DNA from: Halobacteriales archaeon QH_7_65_31 | GTDB lineage: Archaea > Halobacteriota > Halobacteria > Halobacteriales > Haloarculaceae | Assembly: GCA_003021785.1 (NCBI GenBank) | Contig: PXQU01000008.1 | Coordinates: 1-64,000, forward strand | Length of the DNA stretch: 64,000 nucleotides | Reading direction: 5' to 3' | The notes under the pieces: generated by a model | What the model was told of the DNA's origin: nothing | What the model saw: only the letters and a program-made list of their open reading frames with translations | The model's database searches: none | Made by a program: the position numbers and the translations under genes | Part shown: positions 37,602 through 46,485 of the stretch, in pieces | Layout: each line of letters starts with the position of its first letter | Position numbering within the stretch: position 1 is the first letter of the stretch

Positions 37602-37758
37602 TCGGCCAGTTCGGAAGATGTCCCCAAGCGCGCGCCCCGCCCTGTCACGGAGTAGATTAGCGGTTCTGTTTATACGTGTCGGTCGATTACGTTCGGCGAT
37701 CGAAAACCGCCTGCAGACGCTCCCACGTGTCTGTCCGTGTGTCGCTTCATCACGCAAC

Positions 37759-37764
37759 TTTTAA
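37759..37764 (+). promoter_or_regulatory. TATA element of dnaK
   Basis: TTTTAA within AACTTTTAATCGG lies 27-32 nt before the dnaK ATG at 37791. DnaK thus has its own leaderless promoter inside the chaperone cluster, which fits heat-shock control. I could not identify a specific heat-shock element. Confidence 0.5.
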
Positions 37765-37790
37765 TCGGTTTAACGCGGTAACGAGGGGTA

Positions 37791-39695
37791 ATGACGAGCA
37801 ACAAGATCCTCGGTATCGACCTCGGAACCACGAACTCCGCGTTCGCGGTGATGGAGGGGAGCGACCCTGAGATCATCGTCAACGGCGAAGGCGACCGTAC
37901 GACGCCGTCGGTCGTCGCGTTCACCGACGACGACGAGCGACTCGTCGGCAAGCCGGCGAAGAATCAGGGCGTCCAGAACCCGGAGCGCACGATCTCCTCG
38001 ATCAAGCGCCACATGGGCGATGAGGAGTACACCGTCGATATCGACGACGAGGAGTACACGCCGGAGCAGATCTCGGCGATGACCCTCCAGAAGATCAAAC
38101 GGGACGCCGAGGAGTATCTCGGCGACGACATCGAGAAGGCGGTCATCACCGTGCCGGCGTACTTCAACGACAAGCAGCGTCAGGCGACGAAAGACGCCGG
38201 CGAGATCGCCGGCTTCGAGGTGGAGCGTATCGTCAACGAGCCGACCGCGGCCGCGATGGCGTACGGTCTCGACGACGAGACCGACCAGTCGGTGCTCGTC
38301 TACGATCTCGGTGGCGGCACGTTCGACGTGTCCGTGCTCGATCTCGGCGGCGGCGTCTACGAGGTCGTCGCCACGAACGGTGACAACAGCCTCGGCGGTG
38401 ACGACTGGGACGAGGCGATCATCGAGCATCTCGCCGACGAGTTCGAGAGCGAGCACGGGATCGACCTGCGCGAGGACAGACAGGCGCTCCAGCGGCTCAC
38501 CGAAGCGGCCGAAGAGGCGAAGGTGGAGCTGTCCAGCCGGAAGGAGACCACGGTCACGCTCCCGTTCATCGCGGCTGACGACTCGGGACCGATGGATCTC
38601 GAACAGACGATCACCCGCGCGAAGTTCGAGTCGCTCACGACTGACCTCATCGACCGAACCGTCGAGCCGACACAGCAGGCGCTGTCTGATGCTGGCTACG
38701 ACGCCTCCGACATCGACGAAGTCATCCTCGTCGGCGGCTCGACCCGGATGCCACAGGTTCAGGAGAAGGTCGAGGAGACCATCGGCCAGACGCCGAAGAA
38801 GAACGTCAACCCCGACGAGGCGGTCGCGCTCGGCGCGGCGATTCAGGGCGGTGTGCTCTCGGGCGACGTGGACGATATCGTACTGCTCGACGTGACGCCG
38901 CTCTCGCTCGGGATCGAGGTGAAGGGCGGGCTGTTCGAGCGGCTCATTGAGAAGAACACTACCATCCCGACCGAGGAGTCGAAGATCTTCACTACCGCCG
39001 CCGCCAACCAGACGCAGGTGCAGATTCGCGTCTTCCAAGGTGAGCGTGAAATCGCCGAGGAGAACGAGCTGCTCGGCGCGTTCCAGCTGACCGGCATCCC
39101 GCCGGCCCCGGCCGGCACGCCCCAGATCGAGGTGACGTTCAACATCGACGAGAACGGTCTCGTCAACGTCGCCGCCGAGGACAAAGGCTCCGGCAACAAG
39201 GAGGACATCACCATCGAGGGCGGCGTCGGCCTGTCGGACGAGGAGATCGAGGAGATGCAGGAGGAAGCCGAGGCCCACGCCGAGGAGGACGAACAGCGCC
39301 GCGAGCGCATCGAGGCGCGCAACGACGCCGAGAGCGCGGTCCAGCGCGCCGAGAGCCTGCTCGAAGAGAACGAGGAGGAGCTCGACGCCGACATCACCGA
39401 CGACATCCGCGACGCCATCGAGGACGTGGAAGCCGTGCTCGAAGACGAGGACGCAACGACCGAGGAGCTTCAGAACGCGACCGAGGAGCTGAGCGACGAG
39501 CTTCAGGAGATCGGCAAGCAGATGTACCAGCAGCAGGCCGGTGAGCAGGCTGCCGGCGGCGCTGGCGGCATGGGTGGCATGGGCGGTATGGGCGGCGCCG
39601 GTCCCGGCGGCATGGGGCCGGACGGCGAACCAGAGGGCGACGGCGAGTTCGTTGACGCCGACTTCGAAGATGTAGACGACGAGGACGAGGAGTAA
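37791..39695 (+). CDS. dnaK: Molecular chaperone DnaK (Hsp70)
   Basis: The 634-residue Hsp70 has the N-terminal ATPase motifs GIDLGTTNS (8-16), [19 protein letters not shown] (about 170-188) and [11 protein letters not shown]. The substrate-binding domain follows, and the tail is Gly/Met-rich ([11 protein letters not shown]) ending in an acidic segment. It folds proteins with GrpE and DnaJ. All catalytic motifs are intact. A double hairpin follows the stop at 39737-39775. The downstream dnaJ is broken in this sequence. Confidence 0.98.
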   Translation: MTSNKILGIDLGTTNSAFAVMEGSDPEIIVNGEGDRTTPSVVAFTDDDERLVGKPAKNQGVQNPERTISSIKRHMGDEEYTVDIDDEEYTPEQISAMTLQKIKRDAEEYLGDDIEKAVITVPAYFNDKQRQATKDAGEIAGFEVERIVNEPTAAAMAYGLDDETDQSVLVYDLGGGTFDVSVLDLGGGVYEVVATNGDNSLGGDDWDEAIIEHLADEFESEHGIDLREDRQALQRLTEAAEEAKVELSSRKETTVTLPFIAADDSGPMDLEQTITRAKFESLTTDLIDRTVEPTQQALSDAGYDASDIDEVILVGGSTRMPQVQEKVEETIGQTPKKNVNPDEAVALGAAIQGGVLSGDVDDIVLLDVTPLSLGIEVKGGLFERLIEKNTTIPTEESKIFTTAAANQTQVQIRVFQGEREIAEENELLGAFQLTGIPPAPAGTPQIEVTFNIDENGLVNVAAEDKGSGNKEDITIEGGVGLSDEEIEEMQEEAEAHAEEDEQRRERIEARNDAESAVQRAESLLEENEEELDADITDDIRDAIEDVEAVLEDEDATTEELQNATEELSDELQEIGKQMYQQQAGEQAAGGAGGMGGMGGMGGAGPGGMGPDGEPEGDGEFVDADFEDVDDEDEE

Positions 39696-39736
39696 CACGA
39701 CGAAAGCGACGAGAACAGCGAGTAAGTCGGTTTCAT

Positions 39737-39775
39737 CAGCCCGTCAGACGTAGTCTGACGACCAACCCCGGGCTG
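39737..39775. terminator. Nested hairpin between dnaK and dnaJ
   Basis: An outer stem pairs CAGCCC (39737-39742) with GGGCTG (39770-39775). Inside it, GTCAGAC (39743-39749) pairs with GTCTGAC (39753-39759) around GTA. It follows dnaK by about 40 bp. It may mark the 3' end or control read-through into dnaJ; archaeal termination depends mainly on T-tracts, and none follows directly, so termination is uncertain. Confidence 0.4.
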
Positions 39776-39922
39776 ACTCCCGCTTTTCGAGCCATCACAA
39801 CGGTGAACTGCCGCGGTTTCGACGTTCGTGTATGAGCCGAACGTACGACGAGCCTCGACAGTTGGCGCACCCGCGCCCAGAGACCCGTTCCTTTCAAACG
39901 TCTCGGTGAGTTACGACAGATA

Positions 39923-41061
39923 ATGAGTCAGGACTTCTACGACGTGCTCGGGGTGTCACGCGACGCCGACGAGGACGATATCAAGCAGGCGTACCGCGAG
40001 AAGGCCCGCGAGTACCACCCCGACGTGTCGGACGATCCGAACGCCGAAGAGAAGTTCAAGAAAGCGAAGAAGGCGAAGGAGGTGCTCACCGACGAGGAGC
40101 AGCGCCGGATGTACGACCAGATGGGCCACGAGCGCGCGGCGCGACCGACAGTGGCGGTGGCATGGGCGGGATGGGTGGCATGGGCGGACAGGGTAACCCG
40201 TTCGGTGGCGGCGGTGGCGGCATGGGCGACCTCTTCGACCAGTTCTTCGGCGGTGGCGGCGGTGGCCAGCAGAACGGGCCGCGACAGGGTCAGGATCTCC
40301 GCACCCGGATGAGTATCTCGCTGGAGGCCGCCTACGAGGGTATCACGCGGGAGTTCACCGTCACCCGCCCGGAGGCGTGTCCCGACTGCGACGGCGACGG
40401 TCACCCGCCCGACGCCGACGCGCAGACCTGCCCGGAGTGTAACGGACAGGGCCAGACCACCCGGGTCCAGCAGACGCCGCTCGGTCGAGTCCAGCAGCGC
40501 CAGACCTGCCCCCGCTGTGAGGGCGACGGCACGCTCTACTCCGAGACGTGTTCGACCTGCGGCGGGAACGGTCGCGTCCAGCGCGAGGCCACGCTACAGG
40601 TAGATGTTCCTGCCGGGATTCGCGACGGCCAGACGCTCCGGATGAGCAGCGAGGGTGCGCCCGGCGAGAACGGCGGTCGTAAAGGTGACCTGCTCATCGA
40701 GGTCGGCATCGACTCGCACCCGGACTTCGAGCGCGACGGCGACGACCTGCACTACGACGCCGCGGTCTCGTTCCCGAAGGCGGTGTTCGGCGCGAGCATC
40801 GAGATTCCGACTCTCGACGGTCCGGTCGAGATGGATATCGACTCCGGCACGCAGTCGGGCGAGCGGTTCCGACTCAAAGGGAAGGGGATGCCGCGACTGC
40901 GCGGGCGCGGCAGCGGCGACATGTACGTCACCGTGCAGGTCGTGACACCGACTGATCTCGACAGTGAACAGCGGGAGGCGCTCGAACAGTTTGCCGAGGC
41001 CGGCGGCGAGGAGGTCGAGGTAGAAGAGGGCTTCTTCGAGAAGATCAAGCGATCCTTCTGA
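39923..41061 (+). pseudogene. dnaJ: dnaJ with a frame disruption after the J domain
   Basis: The co-chaperone DnaJ is present in two frames. The first frame (from 39923) gives an intact J domain with the HPD motif (EYHPDVSDD) up to MYDQMGHER. The second frame (from about 40132, ATG at 40162) gives the G/F region, four zinc motifs (CPDCDGDG, CPECNGQG, CPRCEGDG, CSTCGGNG) and the C-terminal domain to KIKRSF. At the join the usual residues FEQAEKRGG are missing: roughly 19 bases are lost compared with related genes, so the frames do not agree. This may be a true mutation or a sequence error. Without repair the cell would make a J-domain fragment only. Confidence 0.9.
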
Positions 41062-41207
41062 CGCACCTTTTTGCTGTTCGGGCTTCCTCGGCGCGGCTTC
41101 GCCGCGCCTGTGGGAGCCACTCACAGCAAAAATCTGCTCCAAAAAGCCGCAGCCGTGGCTCGCTTCGCTCGCCACGGTGAAACCCCTCACTTCGTTCGGC
41201 GTATGAT
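41061..41207 (+). repeat. Structured dispersed element, copy B (after dnaJ)
   Basis: This is the second copy of the element found after proS. Pairings: TTTTTGCTGT (41068-41077) with ACAGCAAAAA (41123-41132); GGCGCGGC with GCCGCGCC (41090-41097/41101-41108) around TTC; CCGTGGC with GCCACGG (41153-41159/41171-41177). The stem sequences differ from copy A but still pair fully, which is covariation. Unpaired segments GGGCTTCCT, TGTGGGAGCCACTC and CGGTGAAAC are identical. The element starts right at the dnaJ stop, as copy A starts next to the proS stop. Confidence 0.7.
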
Positions 41208-41278
41208 TTCTCCATTCGTTTGACTCGCCTCCTCCTCGCTAACACACCCCTTTTGCCGGCTCCAGTCCAACTCCGCGT

Positions 41279-42004
41279 ATGTCCGAGCAGTTCCAGACCC
41301 TCGCGGACGTGCTCGCGCGCGACCGTCGCAGCGATCGGCTCGCTCACCGCCACGGTCCGTCCGGTCGAAGCTACGACTACCGACGGCTCCTGACGACGGC
41401 GTGGAAATCTGGGCTGTTCTTCCGCAACGAGGGCGTCCGCGGCGGGATGGTCGTCGCTATCGCGGGTGACTCGATCCCCGAGACGGTTCTCTCGTTTCTC
41501 GGCGCGGGCCTGCTCGGGGCGACCGTCGAGTTCGAACCGGACACGCTCACCGAGGGGACGACGGCACTCGTCGCGCCGACCGACCGACTCAACGAGTTCG
41601 AGACCCCCCCGGGCACGCGGCTGGTCGGATACGGTACGGAGCCGGACGACCCCGCCGTCGCCTACTGGGAACGCGACGTGTGGAGCGAGAACCCGACGCT
41701 CCCGCCGGATCCGGTCGCGCCCGACGATCCACTACTCCGGGCCGGAGACGCCACCTACAGCCACGCCGAAATACTCGATTCGGCGGTCGCGATCGCGACC
41801 GAGCACGGTCTCGAACCGGGCGACGAGGTGGTGATCCGTTCGCCGCTCACCGATCCCGATGCTGTCGTCGGGCTGCTCGTCCCGCTCGTCGCCCGGGCGA
41901 CGCTCACCGTTCCCGCTGCCGAGACTACCGGTACGCTCGGGATCGGCGCGGGACCAGACGACGCGACCGTTGAATCGGTCGACAGGTTGAGACAGCGGCC
42001 GTAG
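41279..42004 (+). CDS. AMP-binding (ANL) fold pseudoenzyme
   Basis: The 241-residue protein resembles the N-terminal part of acyl-CoA/acetyl-CoA synthetases: LADVLARDRRSDRLAHRHG, YDYRRLLTTAWKSGLFFRNEGVRGG and IAGDSIPETVLSFLGAGLLGATVEF. The ATP-binding P-loop (SSGTTGxPKG) is absent; the chain instead continues into a TYSHAEILDSAVAIATEHGLEPGD block typical of the region after the P-loop. It also lacks the C-terminal domain. It therefore cannot activate acids and may act as a regulator or scaffold (inference). It is convergent with acs. Confidence 0.7.
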   Translation: MSEQFQTLADVLARDRRSDRLAHRHGPSGRSYDYRRLLTTAWKSGLFFRNEGVRGGMVVAIAGDSIPETVLSFLGAGLLGATVEFEPDTLTEGTTALVAPTDRLNEFETPPGTRLVGYGTEPDDPAVAYWERDVWSENPTLPPDPVAPDDPLLRAGDATYSHAEILDSAVAIATEHGLEPGDEVVIRSPLTDPDAVVGLLVPLVARATLTVPAAETTGTLGIGAGPDDATVESVDRLRQRP

Positions 42005-42130
42005 CTTCGCGACGGCGAGGCGCGACGGCCAGACCGTCACGTCCGGCCGTCCTGTCGCTGTCAGAGTTCGCTTGAACTGACTGACTCGATCGGGCGACGT
42101 GCCCGACGTGAAACTCGTTGTTCGTCTCTC

Positions 42131-44137
42131 CTACCGGGCGTCCTCCAGCCCGTCCAGCGCTTCGGGGTTCTCGATCGAGGACATGTCGCCGAGGTCCTCG
42201 TCGGTGTAGGTCGCCTGTACCGCCCGACGGATGATCTTCCCCGACTGCGTCTTCGGGAACTCGTCCACGAACAGCACCTCGCGGGGACGGAACGGCTTCC
42301 CCAGCTCCGCCCCGACGAGCGCGCGGATCTCCCCGCGCAGCGCGTCCGTCTCCTCGATGTCCGCCTCCGTGATGACGTAAAGGACAACCGCCGTCCCGGT
42401 CGTGTCGTCCGGAACGCCGACGGCGGCCGCCTGATTGACGGCCTCGTGGTCGATGGCCGCGCCCTCGACCTCGGCGGGACCGACCTTTCGCCCGGCGACG
42501 TTGAGCACGTCGTCCGCCCGCCCGTGGAGGAACCAGAAGCCGTCCGTATCCTGTTGGGCCCAGTCGCCGTGGTCCCACATATCTCCGAATCGCGACCAGT
42601 ACTCGTCGAGATAGCGCTCGTCGCCCGACCACAGCGATTTCGTCATCGAGGGACACGAATCCGTCGCGACGAGATAGCCGCGCTCGTGGTCGTCTGCGAC
42701 GGACTCGCCCGTCGCGTCCACGATGTCGATCGCCATTCCCAGCCCGGGTTTGCCGAGTGTGCACGGCTTCTGGTCCGAGATGGGAAGCGGCATCAGGAAC
42801 GAGCCACAGATTTCGGTTCCGCCGGAGATGTTGACGATAGGCGTGTCTCCGCCGCCCACGTTCTCGTAGAACCACTGCCAGGACTCGGGGTCCCACGGCT
42901 CGCCCGTCGAGCCGAGCAGCCGGAGCGAGGAGAGATCGTGGCCGTCGAGCCACTCGTCGCCCTGCTTGCGGAGCGCCCGGATCGCCGTCGGCGAGATGCC
43001 GAACTGGGTGATGTCGTGACGGTCGATCAGCTTCCAGAAGCGATCCGGCTGCGGGTAGTCCGGTGCGCCCTCGTACATGAACATCGTCCCGCCGAAGGTG
43101 TGCGTCCCGATGAGCGTCCACGGGCCCATCATCCAGCCGATATCGCTCACCCAGAAGAAGCGGTCGCTCGGCTTCAGATCGAAGCCGAAGTACAGCTCCT
43201 TCGCGCACTGGAGCTGTGCGCCCGCCTGCGTGTGGACGATCCCCTTCGGCCGGCCGGTCGTTCCCGAGGAGTAGAGCAGCATCGACTCCGCGCTCGCATC
43301 GAGTGTCCGGGTCTCGAACGTGTCGTCCCGCGTCTCGATGGCCTCCGTCCAGAACAGGTCACGGTTGCCGGTCATCGGCGGCTCCGTGTCGTCGAAGCGG
43401 CGGTAGACGACGACGCTGGACACGTCGGTTTCGGCCTGTTCGATGGCCGCGTCGGCGCTGTCCTTCAGCTCGATGCGCGAGCCACGCCGGGAGAATCCGT
43501 CGGCGGTGAACAGCACGTCCACCTCGGGGTCCTCCAGCCGGGTCGCGGTCGCGTCGACACCGAAGCCGGAGAAGATGGGGACGGCGACCGCGCCGAGCTT
43601 GAAACAGCCGTAGAGAATGGCGATGACCTCGGGCGTCATCGGCATGTAGAGCGCGACGGTGTCGCCCTGCTCGACGCCGACGCCGTCGAGATAGTTCGCC
43701 ACCTGATTCGAGCGCCGGTGCAGCTCGTGGTACGTCAGCTCGCGGGTCGCTCCTTCCTCGCCCTCCCAGATACAGGCGGCTTTGTTCCGTCGTTCGCTGT
43801 CGCGGGCCGCGTGGCGATCGACCGTGTTGTGGGCGATGTTCAGCTCCCCACCCGGATACCAGTCGGCGAACTGCGGGCCGTCGCTGTCGTCGCGTGTCGC
43901 GTCGGGCTCGCGCTGCCAGTCGATGCCGAGATAGTCGGGAAGCTCGCCCCAGAACCACTCGACGCCGCTGTCTGGCTCACCTGGCACGTCGGTCGTCGTG
44001 CGCTCGATCAGCTCGTCGTAGTCGTCGATACCGTACGTCTGCATGAACTCGTAGACGTTCGTCGATTCCACGAACGCGTCGCTCGGCTCGTGGACGACGG
44101 TGTCGAGGTCGGCTACGGTCGCCTCATCACTGCTCAT
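42131..44137 (-). CDS. acs: Acetate-CoA ligase (acetyl-CoA synthetase)
   Basis: This 668-residue enzyme makes acetyl-CoA from acetate, ATP and CoA. It has the P-loop YSSGTTGRPKGI, the aromatic-rich FFWVSDIGWMMGPW block, the ISGGTEICGS motif, and the C-terminal acyl-adenylate Lys K634 in PKTQSGK, which is a known acetylation site in the family. The ATG at 44137 begins MSSDEATVADLD; the long in-frame upstream extension is antisense to gatB. It is divergent from gatB and convergent with the ANL-like pseudoenzyme. Confidence 0.95.
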   Translation of the reverse strand: MSSDEATVADLDTVVHEPSDAFVESTNVYEFMQTYGIDDYDELIERTTTDVPGEPDSGVEWFWGELPDYLGIDWQREPDATRDDSDGPQFADWYPGGELNIAHNTVDRHAARDSERRNKAACIWEGEEGATRELTYHELHRRSNQVANYLDGVGVEQGDTVALYMPMTPEVIAILYGCFKLGAVAVPIFSGFGVDATATRLEDPEVDVLFTADGFSRRGSRIELKDSADAAIEQAETDVSSVVVYRRFDDTEPPMTGNRDLFWTEAIETRDDTFETRTLDASAESMLLYSSGTTGRPKGIVHTQAGAQLQCAKELYFGFDLKPSDRFFWVSDIGWMMGPWTLIGTHTFGGTMFMYEGAPDYPQPDRFWKLIDRHDITQFGISPTAIRALRKQGDEWLDGHDLSSLRLLGSTGEPWDPESWQWFYENVGGGDTPIVNISGGTEICGSFLMPLPISDQKPCTLGKPGLGMAIDIVDATGESVADDHERGYLVATDSCPSMTKSLWSGDERYLDEYWSRFGDMWDHGDWAQQDTDGFWFLHGRADDVLNVAGRKVGPAEVEGAAIDHEAVNQAAAVGVPDDTTGTAVVLYVITEADIEETDALRGEIRALVGAELGKPFRPREVLFVDEFPKTQSGKIIRRAVQATYTDEDLGDMSSIENPEALDGLEDAR

Positions 44138-44227
44138 ACACGGGTATCCGTGCCCCCGGAGATAATGCTTCCCCGTCGCGGCGACGGCTCCGTTATGCTT
44201 TACTCGCCGGCCCCGAACCCTGTTGTA

Positions 44228-45712
44228 ATGACCGCACAGACCGCCCAACAGGAGCTTTCGGCCGCTATCGGGCTGGAGGTCCACGTGCAGCTGGAGACGG
44301 CGACGAAGATCTTCTGTGGCTGTTCGACCGACGCCGCCGACGGTGAGGAGCCGAACAGCCGGACCTGTCCGACCTGTCTCGGCCTGCCGGGCGCGCTCCC
44401 CGTCCTCAACGAGGGGGCCGTCGAGGCCGCCGTCAAGATCGGCAAGGCCATCGACGCCGACATCCCCGAGGAGACCCGCTTCCACCGGAAGAACTACTTC
44501 TACCCCGATCTGCCGAAGGATTTCCAGATCACCCAGTACGACGCGCCGATCTGTGCTGACGGGACGCTTCCGTTCCGCGTCGACGGCGAGGAGCGCGCCG
44601 TCACCATCGAGCGCGCTCACCTCGAAGAGGACCCCGGCAGCCTCCAGCACGCCGGCGGCTCCATCGACAGCGCCGACTACACGCTCGTCGATTACAACCG
44701 CGCGGGCACACCGCTGATGGAGATCGTCACCGCACCGGAGTTCCGGGGCGCGGCGGAGGTCCGGTCGTTCCTCGCGAAGCTGGAGGAGGTGCTGGAGTAT
44801 CTCGGCGTCTTCGACTCGACGCGCGACGGCTCGCTGCGTATCGACGCGAACCTCTCTATCGTCGAGCGCGAGCGGATCGACGACGACGGCTCCATCCCGA
44901 CCGAGACGCTGGAGGCGGCCAACCGCACCGAGGTGAAGAACATCTCCTCGCACAAGGGAGCCGAGCAGGCGCTCGCCTACGAGGAGACGCGCCAGAAGAA
45001 CGCCGTTCGCCGTGGTCGAGAGATCGAACAGGAGACGCGTCACTGGGACGAGTCGCGGGGGATCACCGTCTCCATGCGCTCGAAGGAGGAGGAGAAGGAT
45101 TACCGCTACTTCCGCGAGGCCGACCTGCCGCCGCTGCGGGTAGCCGGCTGGAAAGACGAGATCGCGATTCCGGAGCTGCCGGACGCGCGCCGCGACCGCT
45201 TCCAGCGCGAGTATGACCTCTCGGCAGAAGCCGCCGCGAAGCTCACCTCACAGAAGGCCGTCGCTGATCTGTTCGAGGATGTCGCCGCCCGGTTCGATGC
45301 CGGTCTCGCGTCGACGTGGGTCGCGGACAACCTCCTCGGTGAGCTGAACTACCGCGACATGACGATCGCCGACGTGAGCGACCGTATCGGCGAGTTCGAA
45401 CGGCTCATCGCTCTGGTCGCCGACGAGGAGATCACGACGAAAAACGCCGAGGAGACGGTCCTCCGACGGATGCTCGACGACGGGCTCGATCCCGACTCTG
45501 TCGTCGAACGAGAGGACCTCGGCAAGACCGACGGCGATGCCGTCGTCGCCGCGGTCCGGGAGGCGATCGAGGAGAACCCCGACGCCGTGGCCGACTACGA
45601 GGCCGGCGACGACGGCGCGATCAACTTCCTCGTCGGACAGGTGATGGGGAAGACCGGCGGCTCTGCTGACCCCGGAACGGTCAACGAGCTGCTGCGCGAG
45701 GAGCTGGCGTAG
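44228..45712 (+). CDS. gatB: Glutamyl/aspartyl-tRNA amidotransferase subunit B
   Basis: The 494-residue GatB kinase subunit activates Glu- or Asp-tRNA for amidation with GatA and GatC. It has the family start GLEVHVQLETATKIFCGC with conserved cysteines (also CPTCLGLPGALP) that bind zinc, and the motif HRKNYFYPDLPKDFQITQYD. The C-terminal YqeY-like tail is present. The ATG at 44228 is chosen; an in-frame reading further upstream is antisense to acs. gatA and gatC are not in the window. The stop abuts the stop of the small gene at 45713. Confidence 0.97.
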   Translation: MTAQTAQQELSAAIGLEVHVQLETATKIFCGCSTDAADGEEPNSRTCPTCLGLPGALPVLNEGAVEAAVKIGKAIDADIPEETRFHRKNYFYPDLPKDFQITQYDAPICADGTLPFRVDGEERAVTIERAHLEEDPGSLQHAGGSIDSADYTLVDYNRAGTPLMEIVTAPEFRGAAEVRSFLAKLEEVLEYLGVFDSTRDGSLRIDANLSIVERERIDDDGSIPTETLEAANRTEVKNISSHKGAEQALAYEETRQKNAVRRGREIEQETRHWDESRGITVSMRSKEEEKDYRYFREADLPPLRVAGWKDEIAIPELPDARRDRFQREYDLSAEAAAKLTSQKAVADLFEDVAARFDAGLASTWVADNLLGELNYRDMTIADVSDRIGEFERLIALVADEEITTKNAEETVLRRMLDDGLDPDSVVEREDLGKTDGDAVVAAVREAIEENPDAVADYEAGDDGAINFLVGQVMGKTGGSADPGTVNELLREELA

Positions 45713-45994
45713 TCACTTGAGGCCCCACGGCAACTCTCCGCCGTGGTCTCTGATATACTGCTTTGCCGCCTCGATGCTGCTCAGCCTGACGTTGTCTCGG
45801 CTCCCACCATACCTCTCAAGCGGCGCTTCTGGATCAGTCATCATCTCACGAAGTAACTCCTCTGCTCGGCCCTGTTCGCTCGTTGCGACCCAGTTCTTCA
45901 CCGTATCTACCTGCTTCTTGTGGCTTCCGACAACCTTCTTACGGGCCAGCTTCTGTACAATTTTTACCCGCAGTTGCTCGTCGTCAGCTGTCAT
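45713..45994 (-). CDS. Small helical protein of unknown function
   Basis: The 93-residue protein is basic at the start and helical, with IVQKLARKKVVGSHKKQVDTV and WVATSEQGRAEELLREMMTDP. I do not recognise the family. The ATG at 45994 is chosen because the codons before it are AT-rich, non-coding-like promoter sequence. It stands divergent to the wHTH gene, with an AT-rich shared gap carrying a palindrome and a direct repeat. It may be the target or partner of that regulator (inference). Confidence 0.65.
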   Translation of the reverse strand: MTADDEQLRVKIVQKLARKKVVGSHKKQVDTVKNWVATSEQGRAEELLREMMTDPEAPLERYGGSRDNVRLSSIEAAKQYIRDHGGELPWGLK

Positions 45995-46026
45995 TATTCG
46001 ATAGTTTAGACAGGAATATAAAATAC

Positions 46027-46056
46027 TGTTGGGTTGAAACCACAAATTGTTGGGTT
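46027..46056. promoter_or_regulatory. Direct repeat TGTTGGGTT x2, 21 bp apart, near the 45994 promoter
   Basis: TGTTGGGTT occurs at 46027-46035 and 46048-46056, two DNA turns apart. On the minus strand these lie just upstream of a TTTTATA-type TATA box for the gene starting at 45994. They are likely activator- or repressor-binding sites. Confidence 0.4.
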
Positions 46057-46068
46057 CAGCCATCTTCC

Positions 46069-46092
46069 AAGTGTTGCAAAACCACAACACTT
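46069..46092. promoter_or_regulatory. Palindromic operator AAGTGTTG-N8-CAACACTT
   Basis: A perfect 8-8-8 inverted repeat lies in the 161 bp gap between two divergent genes, one of them a wHTH regulator. Its size fits a dimeric winged-helix protein covering two major-groove faces. Self-regulation by the wHTH product is the likely reading. Confidence 0.55.
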
Positions 46093-46155
46093 ACGAATAA
46101 ACACCTACGACTGTGTATTGTATCAGTTCCACAGCCGTTTTCAAATCGACACACT

Positions 46156-46485
46156 ATGAGTTCACTTCCAGAGCAGGAACGTCCTGATGAATCAGCAGCC
46201 GACGACACCGTACTCACTGACGTGCTCGGTGGACACGGGAAAGTCAAGATTCTCGTCGCGCTACTGAGTGAGAACGACCGGGACCTGAACGCGACGGAGA
46301 TTTCTCGGCTCGCGGATATCGACCGAACGACGTTCTACGAGCATATTGGTGATCTTCGCGAGTACGGGCTCGTTATCGAGACACGCACTGTCGGCAACAG
46401 CCAGATGTACCGTATCAACCGCGACAGCCCTGCAGCCGAGGATCTCGCCTCTATGGAATGGAGTCTTCTCGACGCAATCGAGTAA
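46156..46485 (+). CDS. Winged helix-turn-helix regulator
   Basis: This 109-residue protein is a single winged helix. LGGHGKVKILVALLSEN is the first helix, LNATEISRLADIDRTTFYEHIGDL is the HTH (about 44-67), and LVIETRTVGNSQMYRIN is the wing. It resembles small haloarchaeal regulators of the ArsR/plasmid type. The ATG at 46156 is chosen; upstream in-frame codons run through AT-rich promoter sequence. The palindromic operator 64 bp upstream is the probable site of self-control. Codon use is less GC-biased than its neighbours, which hints at recent acquisition. Confidence 0.8.
   Translation: MSSLPEQERPDESAADDTVLTDVLGGHGKVKILVALLSENDRDLNATEISRLADIDRTTFYEHIGDLREYGLVIETRTVGNSQMYRINRDSPAAEDLASMEWSLLDAIE

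Noticed and set aside
39832-39909. 25-codon reading frame just before dnaJ
   Set aside because: It is short, without conserved style, and lies in the dnaJ leader.
40141-40312. End of the first dnaJ frame as a separate short protein (WAGWVAWADR...)
   Set aside because: After GHER the translation becomes Ala/Trp/Val-rich nonsense while the other frame gives the conserved G/F region, so it is out-of-frame read-through.
41045-41353. Minus-strand ORF over the repeat element (FHRGERSEPRLRLF...)
   Set aside because: It is the translation of the structured element. A similar text arises from copy A at 26231-26488, so the likeness comes from the repeat rather than from a protein family.
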